Source of the DNA: an uncultured bacterium
GTDB lineage: Bacteria; Actinomycetota; Aquicultoria; SKW223
Reading direction: 5' to 3'
Assembly (NCBI GenBank): GCA_938042205.1
Contig: CALIRS010000026.1
Span: forward strand, 1-5,280
Length of the DNA: 5,280 bases
A program made the translations under genes and the position numbers. Positions 1 to 5,280 of this stretch are shown piece by piece (within the stretch, counting starts at the first letter, position 1; each line of letters starts with the position of its first letter). The notes beneath the pieces are model-generated. The model searched no databases. It had not been told where the DNA came from and worked only from the letters and a program-made list of their open reading frames with translations.

Positions 1-707
1 AGTGTATAGCCATGATAATTTTTGACTACCTTAAAAGTTGTCACTGCAGTTTTACCTTTATTGAAATCAACTGTCATTTTTTTAAATTGGGAGCGATGTT
101 TTCCGATTGGCGCCTGCACTACAAACTCTGACCTGTAGATATTGCCACAAACCAGAGCTATATAAGTTCTTTTAACTTTTCTTTCCTTCATTTTTCTTGA
201 AAGAAAAAGGTGGGCGTTATCACTTTTAGCAATTACCATTAGTCCCGAAGTATCTTTATCAAGTCTATGGACAATTCCTGGCCTTGTAGGACCACCTATT
301 GTTGACAGATGGTTCACTTTTGCAATTAATGCATTCACCAGGGTGTCGTTCCAGTGTCCAGGAGAAGAGTGCGTCACCAGGCCTGAAGGTTTCGAAAGTA
401 CTAAAATGTCGTCATCTTCATATTTAATATCAAGATCAAATTCATAAGGCACAAGTTTAAAAATTCGTGGAGGAGGAATACTGATAATTATTTTATCTCC
501 TGACCTGACTCGATAAGATTTGTCTTTTTGTTTGCCGTTAACCAGCACATAACCATCTGAAATCAGTTTCTCTGCATAAGACCTTGACCTGACTTCTGAA
601 ATTGAAGCCAGGAAAGTATCCAGGCGTTGTCCCTCTTCCCGGACAACAACCTCAATTATTTTCCCAAACTGTCTCTTGCTACCGAGCTTACTTTCTTCTT
701 TTTTCAC
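1..707 (-). CDS. rluD: RluD-like 23S rRNA pseudouridine synthase (RluA family), 3' end outside window
   Basis: Enzyme of the RluA/RluD family, which converts specific uridines of large-subunit rRNA to pseudouridine in the cytoplasm. I translated this frame by hand: 235 codons run open from GTG at 707 to the left edge without a stop. Residues about 27-85 form an S4 RNA-binding domain (QRLDTFLAS, then SRSYAEKLISDGYVLVNGK and RSGDKI). The synthase domain follows: YEDDDILVLSKPSGLVTH (96-113), GHWNDTLVNAL (117-127), and the family signature RPGIVHRLDKDTSGLM (142-157), in which Asp150 is the catalytic aspartate. PIGKHRS near 210 also fits. The C-terminal third is missing. GTG is the only usable in-frame start before the S4 domain. 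It overlaps the lgt 3' end by 20 bases and has no clear Shine-Dalgarno sequence, so coupling to lgt translation is likely. The RluD subtype, rather than another RluA paralogue, is inferred from the motif wording. Confidence 0.93.
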   Translation of the reverse strand, partial: MKKEESKLGSKRQFGKIIEVVVREEGQRLDTFLASISEVRSRSYAEKLISDGYVLVNGKQKDKSYRVRSGDKIIISIPPPRIFKLVPYEFDLDIKYEDDDILVLSKPSGLVTHSSPGHWNDTLVNALIAKVNHLSTIGGPTRPGIVHRLDKDTSGLMVIAKSDNAHLFLSRKMKERKVKRTYIALVCGNIYRSEFVVQAPIGKHRSQFKKMTVDFNKGKTAVTTFKVVKNYHGYT

Positions 708-1431
708 GCCAGACTAAAAAATAACTTAAAGAGGCAACTATTGCCAGAATACTAACCCATTGAGAACCGGTAAGCCCTAAAAGAAAAGGAGGATTTACTC
801 TTATGAATTCATTTAAAAATCTGAAAAAAGAATAAGAAATAAGAAAGGAAAAGAAGATATCGCCTTCAGTTTTAAATTGATGGCGAAATAACCAGATAAA
901 AGAAAAAATCAAAAGAGAATAAATAAGTTCATATATCTGAGTGGGATGCCTCGCCAACGAATCATTAAGAGCAGGAAAAACTACTCCGAGGGCGCTTTTA
1001 GTCACTACACCATAACAACAGCCATTTAAAAAACATCCGATTCTGGCAACTGCAATCCCGAGAGGCATCGCCACTCCAGCTATATCAGCTATTTTCAGCC
1101 ATGAAAGCTTTTTACGAATCACCCATAAAGAATCAATTATTAGCGCCAGTGCAAAACCTCCAAAGACTGATAGCCCACCTTCCCAGAGGTAGAATACGGA
1201 AACTGGAGAAGAAACATAATCACTTAAATGATATAGAACGTAGGAGAGTCGACCTCCAATAATTCCAGAAACTGCTGAAAGAAAAACGAGATCATACATG
1301 AGATCAGGATCTACGCCCCTCTCCCTGGCAATCTTCCTCGAAATAAAAAGAGCCAGAATAAATGCTATCGCCAGAAATAATCCGTATGAGTAAATCTTAA
1401 TAGTTCTAAAATTAATCAAAACAGGTTTCAT
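688..1431 (-). CDS. lgt: Prolipoprotein diacylglyceryl transferase (Lgt)
   Basis: Inner-membrane enzyme that moves the diacylglyceryl group of phosphatidylglycerol onto the lipobox cysteine of prolipoproteins, the first step of lipoprotein maturation. The 247-residue product is mostly hydrophobic, with about seven membrane segments, close to the usual family size. Family marks in order: IYSYGLFLA (13-21), GGRLSYVLYH (59-68), WEGGLSVFGG (83-92), ARIGCFLNGCCYG (129-141), RHPTQIYE (161-168) and LGLTGSQW (218-225). The basic tail WREKRRK fits the inside-positive rule. Against the E. coli enzyme as I recall it, Phe90 stands where His103 lies, and Cys133 and Cys138 stand where Asn146 and Glu151 lie; the cysteine form is known to me from other bacteria. 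The ATG start matches the normal N-terminus of the family. The start lies 10 bases after the lspA stop with only a weak Shine-Dalgarno sequence, so translation is probably coupled to lspA. The next step, LspA, is the adjacent gene. Confidence 0.96.
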   Translation of the reverse strand: MKPVLINFRTIKIYSYGLFLAIAFILALFISRKIARERGVDPDLMYDLVFLSAVSGIIGGRLSYVLYHLSDYVSSPVSVFYLWEGGLSVFGGFALALIIDSLWVIRKKLSWLKIADIAGVAMPLGIAVARIGCFLNGCCYGVVTKSALGVVFPALNDSLARHPTQIYELIYSLLIFSFIWLFRHQFKTEGDIFFSFLISYSFFRFLNEFIRVNPPFLLGLTGSQWVSILAIVASLSYFLVWREKRRK

Positions 1432-1441
1432 AGTCTAAAGG

Positions 1442-1897
1442 TTAACACTTCTCTTTTAATTCTTTCAAAAACATTATCAGGATTGAGACAACACCAATTG
1501 TGATACAAATATCCGCAAAGTTGAAAACTGGCCAGAATCCAACATCAAGATAGTCAATCACATACCCAAACTTTAGTCTATCGATTAGATTACCTAAAGC
1601 GCCGGCAGCAAGAATGCTTGCGCCATAAGCACCATATCTATATTTAAAAATCAAATCAGCATACCAGAAAAATATGATAGCCAGACCTAATATACCCACT
1701 ACTGATATATAAAAAGAAATCCCCTTTGCCAGCCCAAATGCAGCTCCTGTATTCCTCACACAGGTTAGCCATAAAATACCTGGAAGGATAGTGAGGTGAT
1801 CATCCGAAGATAAGCTCATTATTACCAGATATTTAAAAAATTGATCAAGAATAACCAGAAATGAAAAAATTAAACCAGGAATTAAATATCTTTTCAA
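1442..1897 (-). CDS. lspA: Lipoprotein signal peptidase II (LspA)
   Basis: Inner-membrane aspartic peptidase that removes the signal peptide from diacylglyceryl-prolipoproteins, acting directly after Lgt. The product is 151 residues, slightly shorter than the E. coli enzyme. Four hydrophobic segments lie near residues 4-24, 64-82, 90-105 and 124-147. Conserved motifs are DQFFK (18-22), RNTGAAFG (48-55), GNLIDRL (102-108), VIDYLD (113-118) and FNFAD (125-129). Asp115 and Asp129 are the predicted catalytic pair. The start codon is TTG, with AGG seven bases upstream. The next in-frame ATG, at residue 27, would remove the conserved DQxxK, so the TTG start is well supported. The gene begins 13 bases after the stop of the DksA/TraR-like gene and ends 10 bases before lgt, which fits a shared transcript. 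All key residues are present and the gene looks intact. Confidence 0.96.
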   Translation of the reverse strand: MKRYLIPGLIFSFLVILDQFFKYLVIMSLSSDDHLTILPGILWLTCVRNTGAAFGLAKGISFYISVVGILGLAIIFFWYADLIFKYRYGAYGASILAAGALGNLIDRLKFGYVIDYLDVGFWPVFNFADICITIGVVSILIMFLKELKEKC

Positions 1898-1904
1898 TTT
1901 AGAG

Positions 1905-1907
1905 CCT
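1905..1907 (-). promoter_or_regulatory. Short ribosome binding site for the TTG start of lspA
   Basis: AGG on the minus strand sits seven bases before the TTG at 1897. A second GAGG, overlapping the stop codon of the preceding gene (1914-1917), is 16 bases away and is probably too far. The weak site plus TTG suggests modest initiation, helped by ribosomes ending on the upstream gene. Confidence 0.45.
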
Positions 1908-1910
1908 ATT

Positions 1911-2303
1911 CTACCTCAAGCCTTCCTCCTTCTTCTTATCTTCAATACAGAGTTCAGCATAAGGTATGGCTTTAAGTCTTTCATATGGAATCGGCGCACC
2001 GCATCGAGCACACTTTCCATAGGTACCTTCATCAATACGCTTAAGAGCTTTTTCAATTCTTGAGAGAACATCTCTAAGATTTTCGTAAAGAGAAAGATCT
2101 TTTTCCCTTTCAAAGGTAGCTGTGCCACTATCGGCAAACTCTTCGTCATAGGAATTTTCTCCTGCTAACTCTGATTGAGTAATGAGCCTTAAAGAGGCTT
2201 CCACAAGTTTTAGCTCCTTTAAAGTCTCCTCACGCTGCCTCAAAAGCTCTTTCTTAAGATATTCAATTTTTTCAGGTGAAAGTTCGTTATTGTTGTTAGC
2301 CAT
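1911..2303 (-). CDS. DksA/TraR-family zinc-finger regulator (YteA-like), 130 residues
   Basis: Small cytoplasmic protein of the DksA/TraR family, whose studied members bind in the RNA polymerase secondary channel and change promoter choice. Residues about 11-48 and 66-92 are charged helices that would form the coiled coil. Between them lies YDEEFADSGTATFEREKD (52-69), a wording I associate with YteA/YocK-like members rather than E. coli DksA. The zinc-finger region has Cys98, Cys101 and Cys119 in the usual CxxC-X17-C spacing, but the fourth position is Asp122 (LCIEDK) in place of Cys. The tail is KKKEEGLR. I chose the ATG at 2303 because GGGAGG sits five bases upstream. An ATG 15 bases earlier, at 2318, adds MREVA but has no good ribosome site. 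The gene lies 17 bases after ileS and 13 before lspA. No symbol is given because the subfamily, and thus the true role, cannot be fixed from sequence alone. Confidence 0.9.
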   Translation of the reverse strand: MANNNNELSPEKIEYLKKELLRQREETLKELKLVEASLRLITQSELAGENSYDEEFADSGTATFEREKDLSLYENLRDVLSRIEKALKRIDEGTYGKCARCGAPIPYERLKAIPYAELCIEDKKKEEGLR

Positions 2304-2308
2304 GGCTA

Positions 2309-2314
2309 CCTCCC
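2309..2314 (-). promoter_or_regulatory. Ribosome binding site deciding the DksA/TraR-like start
   Basis: The minus strand reads GGGAGG, five bases before the ATG at 2303. This is the strongest Shine-Dalgarno sequence in the window. It argues for a 130-residue product beginning MANNNN rather than the longer reading from the ATG at 2318, inside which this site would lie. Confidence 0.8.
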
Positions 2315-2320
2315 GCATTT

Positions 2321-5110
2321 TCAGCCCAAAAGGACCAGGATTTCAGCGCATCTGTTACACACATCTTCTCTCTTCTCCCCTACATCGCTCGTCCAATTCC
2401 AGCACCGCAAGCATTTTGTACCTTCAGCATGCTCGATGGCTATTTTTACTGCACCGAAATTATAAACGACACGTGTGTCATTTTCCTCAAAAACTTCTTC
2501 ATTGAAAGCAGTGGTGAGGTAAATTTGAGTCGTACCAATAATAACAGGAATATATTCCTGCCATTTCGTAAGAATAGTTCTGGTCTCTCCTTCTGAAGCA
2601 ATACTAACCTTTGATTCAAGAAGAGTTCTGGCAATGTTCTTTTCTTTGACCGTTTCAAACGTCTTCATTACATATTTTCTTACTTCAAGAAGCCTGTCCC
2701 AATCATCAAGTAGAGACTTATCAAAAGCACTCTCAGGAATAGTTTCAAAAGTTGAAAGATGAACACTTTCCAACTCAGAGCGACAGCCTGGAAGGTGCTG
2801 CCAGACCTCCTCCATAGTAAAAGGAAGAATCGGTGCCAGATATTTAGCCAGAACCCTGCAAATAGTATATAAAGCTGTTTGGGTTGATCTGCGCTTTGGA
2901 CTATCAAAGTGTTCTGCGTACAGCCTATCTTTCAAGACGTCAAGGTAAAATCCGCTCAACTCACCGGTACAAAAATTATGAATGTTATGAACAATAGTAT
3001 GATACCTGCACTCGGCATAAGCTCTGGAAACGGTTTCCGATAGGTTATATAACTTTCCGATAATGAATTTATCAATGGCATCCATTTCTTCAAATATTAC
3101 CCAATTTTTTTCTTTATCAAAGTCATACAGGTTTCCGAGCATAAACCTGAAAGTATTTCGAATTCTTCGATAAGCGTCTGAAATTCTTTCAAGAATCTGA
3201 TCAGAAATAGCAACATCTGAAGAGTAATCAGAAGCAGCCACCGCCATTCTCAAAACATCTGCCCCCATCTTATCCATCACCTCAAGAGGGTCAACTACAT
3301 TTCCAAGGGATTTTGACATCTTTCTTCCCTGTTCATCTACAATAAAACCATGAGTTAGCACCTCACGATACGGAGCTCTCTTTTCCACTCCGGCACTTGT
3401 CAAAAGACTCGACTGGAACCAACCACGATGCTGGTCGCTTCCTTCTAAATACATATCAGCAGGCCAACTAACTTCTTCCCTTTTTTTAAGCACCGCAAAA
3501 TGGGAAATTCCCGATTCAAACCAGACATCAAAGATATCTTCTTCTTTACGAAATTCCTGGCTTCTGCACCTGCTACAGGAATAGTTAGCCGGAAGAAGTT
3601 CTTTTGCTTCTTTTCTAAACCAGGAATCAGCGCCTTCAAGCCTGAAGACTTGTATGATGCGGTCAAACACTTCATCTTTATCCTGTATCATCCCACATTT
3701 CCGACAGTATATAATAGGAATCGGCACCCCCCAGGCTCTCTGTCTCGAGATACACCAATCAGGACGTTCTTCCACCATAGAAGTAATTCGGTTTACGCTC
3801 CATCTTGGTATCCACTTAACTGCTTTGATCGCGTCGAGAGCATCTCCCTTAAGACCATCCTTTTTCACCGCTATAAACCACTGCTCTGTAGCTCTAAAAA
3901 TAACCGGATTCTTGCAGCGCCAGCAGTGAGGATAAGAATGACTCATCTTTCCCTTTTCAAAAAGTAAGCCCTTTTTTTCAAGAAATTCCACTATCTTTTG
4001 ATTAGCTTCTTCGATTTGAAGACCTGCAAAAATTCCTGCCTCATCAGTAAACACTCCCTTATCATCAACTGGCATGATAACAGGTAAATCATATTTTTCC
4101 CCCACCAGATAGTCTTCCTCCCCATGACCTGGAGCAATATGAACTATTCCGGTTCCAGTGGCTAAGCTAACAAAATCAGCTACGATTCCCTCACTTATTC
4201 TTTCCGGAAAAAGGGCATGTTTGAATTTCTTTCCTTCGAAAAAAAGGCCTTTCACTTTTTGAATTTCTTTCCAATCTCCTTTTATATTCTCATCAGCAAG
4301 AGAGGTAGCAAAGATTAACCTTTCTTCACCAGTGTCATAAATTGAGTATTCAGCTCGAGGATGGAATGCTAATGCTACATTAGCCGGTAAAGTCCAGGCA
4401 GTGGTTGTCCAGATTACTCCATAAATAGGAGGAGCAACGTTTTTAAACTCATCAAGAAGTTCAAATTTCACCTTTAAAGAGGTTGATTCTTTCTCATAAT
4501 ATTCAATTTCAGCCTCAGCTAAAGCGGTCATGTCATGATAGCACCAATAAATTGGCTTTTTCCCTCTATAAACTATTCCCTTACGATATAGTTTTTTAAA
4601 TACTTCAACATTCGTAGCTTCATATTCGAGATCCATGGTAAGGTAGGGCTTATCCCAGGTGCCAATTACACCCAGACGTTTGAACTGTTCCCTTTGTCTG
4701 TCAATATATTTTTCTGCATACTTTTTGCAAAGTTCTCTGAATTTAGCTTTGCTAAGATCGTTCTTCTTTTCTCCAAGCTGCTTTTCTACCTGATGTTCAA
4801 TAGGCTGACCATGACAATCCCACCCAGGAATAAATGGAGCATACTCCCCCTTCATCCAATGATAACGACACACAATGTCCTTAAGAACTTTATTAAGCGC
4901 ATGCCCCACATGAATATCTCCATTGGCATAGGGTGGACCATCATGAAGCACATACTTCGGCACATCAGTGTGAGCACGCGACATTAATTTATCGTATAGC
5001 TTTATTTCCTCCCACATCTTTAAAAAATTTGGCTCACGATGTGGAAGATCAGCCTTCATTGGAAAATCAGTCTTAGGCAGGTTCAACGTCTCTTTAAAAT
5101 CTCTTGCCAT
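2321..5110 (-). CDS. ileS: Isoleucyl-tRNA synthetase (IleS), full length
   Basis: Class I aminoacyl-tRNA synthetase that joins isoleucine to tRNA-Ile using ATP. The 929 residues are close to the length of E. coli IleS. The N-terminus ARDFKETLNLPKTDFPM aligns with the family start, supporting the ATG at 5110. The HIGH motif is HVGH (67-70) within DGPPYANGDIHVGH, followed by GWDCHGQPIE (96-105). The CP1 editing domain has WTTTAWTLPAN (234-244) and VHIAPGHGEEDY (323-334), with Thr237, Asn244, His324 and Asp333 at positions I equate with known editing residues, so proofreading against valine should work. WCISRQRAWGVP (452-463), DVWFESG (528-534) and KMSKS (597-601) complete the catalytic core. 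A C-terminal zinc site uses Cys900, Cys903, Cys918 and Cys921. Extra cysteine pairs at 469/472 and 512/515 suggest a second zinc-binding insertion. The gene is intact and is the first gene after the predicted promoter. Confidence 0.98.
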   Translation of the reverse strand: MARDFKETLNLPKTDFPMKADLPHREPNFLKMWEEIKLYDKLMSRAHTDVPKYVLHDGPPYANGDIHVGHALNKVLKDIVCRYHWMKGEYAPFIPGWDCHGQPIEHQVEKQLGEKKNDLSKAKFRELCKKYAEKYIDRQREQFKRLGVIGTWDKPYLTMDLEYEATNVEVFKKLYRKGIVYRGKKPIYWCYHDMTALAEAEIEYYEKESTSLKVKFELLDEFKNVAPPIYGVIWTTTAWTLPANVALAFHPRAEYSIYDTGEERLIFATSLADENIKGDWKEIQKVKGLFFEGKKFKHALFPERISEGIVADFVSLATGTGIVHIAPGHGEEDYLVGEKYDLPVIMPVDDKGVFTDEAGIFAGLQIEEANQKIVEFLEKKGLLFEKGKMSHSYPHCWRCKNPVIFRATEQWFIAVKKDGLKGDALDAIKAVKWIPRWSVNRITSMVEERPDWCISRQRAWGVPIPIIYCRKCGMIQDKDEVFDRIIQVFRLEGADSWFRKEAKELLPANYSCSRCRSQEFRKEEDIFDVWFESGISHFAVLKKREEVSWPADMYLEGSDQHRGWFQSSLLTSAGVEKRAPYREVLTHGFIVDEQGRKMSKSLGNVVDPLEVMDKMGADVLRMAVAASDYSSDVAISDQILERISDAYRRIRNTFRFMLGNLYDFDKEKNWVIFEEMDAIDKFIIGKLYNLSETVSRAYAECRYHTIVHNIHNFCTGELSGFYLDVLKDRLYAEHFDSPKRRSTQTALYTICRVLAKYLAPILPFTMEEVWQHLPGCRSELESVHLSTFETIPESAFDKSLLDDWDRLLEVRKYVMKTFETVKEKNIARTLLESKVSIASEGETRTILTKWQEYIPVIIGTTQIYLTTAFNEEVFEENDTRVVYNFGAVKIAIEHAEGTKCLRCWNWTSDVGEKREDVCNRCAEILVLLG

Positions 5111-5165
5111 TTTTTATCGTTTGGCTCCTTTATCCAGCATAACTCGATTTTATCCATCACATTAG
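5111..5165 (-). other. Short ileS leader with overlapping mini reading frames
   Basis: This is the predicted transcript leader from the promoter to the ileS start, about 55 bases. It is too short for a T-box, and I see no T-box sequence or terminator. It holds three tiny frames: ATG-TGA at 5162-5157; a 24-codon frame from ATG 5157 to TGA 5083 that overlaps the ileS start in another frame and includes three isoleucine codons (ATC, ATA, ATT); and an 8-codon frame (MLDKGAKR) from ATG 5140 to TAA 5114, ending three bases before the ileS ATG. None has a convincing ribosome site of its own, so they may be chance. Confidence 0.35.
5125..5131 (-). promoter_or_regulatory. Distant Shine-Dalgarno sequence of ileS
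   Basis: The minus strand reads AAAGGAG, a strong match to the anti-Shine-Dalgarno sequence, but 14 bases separate it from the ileS ATG at 5110, against a usual gap of roughly five to nine. No closer candidate exists: the spacer is CCAAACGATAAAAA. No alternative in-frame start lies nearer, because TAA stands one codon before the ATG. Confidence 0.5.
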
Positions 5166-5171
5166 CGGTAA

Positions 5172-5200
5172 AAACTAACACGAATAAAATGAAGTGTCAA
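5172..5200 (-). promoter_or_regulatory. Sigma70-type promoter for the ileS operon
   Basis: On the minus strand a perfect -35 box TTGACA (5195-5200) is followed, after 17 bases, by TAGTTT (5172-5177), preceded directly by TGT to give an extended -10 pattern. The -10 itself matches TATAAT at only three of six positions, but includes the first T, the A and the last T. The spacing is ideal and the site lies in the only sizeable intergenic gap. Transcription would begin near 5165. It would drive ileS and, by read-through, the four genes after it. Confidence 0.65.
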
Positions 5201-5217
5201 ACTTGAACAGAAGATTT

Positions 5218-5280
5218 TCAGGAACTTGATGCTTCGATCAAAATCCTGGCGACTTGAGAAGCATCGACTTCAGGAATAAA
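5218..5280 (-). CDS. Possible 3' end of an upstream gene (20 codons)
   Basis: From the right edge the minus strand reads 20 open codons, FIPEVDASQVARILIEASSS, then TGA at 5220-5218. The composition (a short amphipathic stretch followed by serines) would suit a protein C-terminus, and it ends just upstream of the promoter. The fragment is too short to identify, and a 20-codon open run can occur by chance, so this is a tentative call. Sequence beyond the window would settle it. Confidence 0.35.
   Translation of the reverse strand, partial: FIPEVDASQVARILIEASSS
5228..5265. repeat. Inverted repeat with 8-bp perfect arms
   Basis: GATGCTTC (5228-5235) and GAAGCATC (5258-5265) are exact reverse complements separated by 22 bases; extending outward gives 11 matches in 13. 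It lies inside the possible upstream reading frame, 28 bases before the -35 box. No T-run follows on the minus strand, so it does not look like an intrinsic terminator. It could be an operator, a weak hairpin or chance. Confidence 0.35.

Noticed and set aside
690..706. Programmed frameshift at the A-run joining lgt to the rluD-like frame
   Set aside because: The A AAA AAG heptamer is not in the phase needed for -1 slippage in the lgt frame, and the lgt stop follows at once; a simple overlapping start explains the layout.
2304..2318. Earlier ATG start for the DksA/TraR-like gene
   Set aside because: It has no ribosome site, and the strong GGGAGG lies inside the extension, five bases before the ATG at 2303.
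2182..2505. Plus-strand 107-codon open frame
   Set aside because: It lies opposite the DksA/TraR-like gene and the end of ileS, both strongly supported; the product is serine-rich with no recognisable domain.
2446..2907. Minus-strand frames of 70-75 codons within ileS
   Set aside because: They are out-of-frame readings inside a well-supported gene, with no motifs.
3500..3967. Plus-strand 155-codon open frame, with a second at 3654-3929
   Set aside because: Both are antisense to the ileS catalytic core, whose motifs are intact; the translations look like composition shadows.
4694..4987. Plus-strand 97-codon open frame
   Set aside because: It is antisense to the ileS HIGH region, with no domain and no ribosome site that I could find.
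5111..5218. T-box riboswitch before ileS
   Set aside because: The predicted leader is about 55 bases, with no specifier loop, T-box sequence or terminator hairpin.

Overview
The window holds a compact housekeeping gene cluster read entirely from the minus strand. In transcription order (right to left) it carries ileS (isoleucyl-tRNA synthetase), a small DksA/TraR-family zinc-finger regulator, lspA (signal peptidase II), lgt (prolipoprotein diacylglyceryl transferase) and the first two thirds of a RluD-like 23S rRNA pseudouridine synthase that runs off the left edge. A 20-codon open stretch at the right edge may be the 3' end of another minus-strand gene. A good sigma70-type promoter lies between it and ileS.

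Layout: 5218-5280, possible end of an upstream gene, with an 8-bp inverted repeat; 5172-5200, promoter with a perfect TTGACA box; 5111-5165, short ileS leader; 2321-5110, ileS; 1911-2303, DksA/TraR-family gene; 1442-1897, lspA (TTG start); 688-1431, lgt; 1-707, rluD-like gene (GTG start, partial). Gaps inside the cluster are 17, 13 and 10 bases, then a 20-base overlap. There is no room for internal terminators, so one polycistronic transcript is likely.

The genes join translation to lipoprotein maturation. IleS charges tRNA-Ile and the RluD-like enzyme modifies 23S rRNA. Lgt adds the diacylglyceryl group to the lipobox cysteine, and LspA then cleaves the signal peptide. The DksA/TraR-like protein would act on RNA polymerase or transcription, but its target is not shown by the sequence.

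The organism is a bacterium with moderately AT-rich DNA. Adjacent lspA and lgt, the CFLNGCCYG-type Lgt motif, the extra cysteine pairs in IleS and a DksA/TraR-like gene between ileS and lspA are more like deltaproteobacterial, Nitrospirota-like or other deep diderm lineages than gammaproteobacteria. That placement is inference from memory and is weak. I see no mobile element, CRISPR array, RNA gene or defence system. The points of interest are residue substitutions in otherwise familiar proteins and the way translation starts are arranged; I do not find a convincing undescribed system here.
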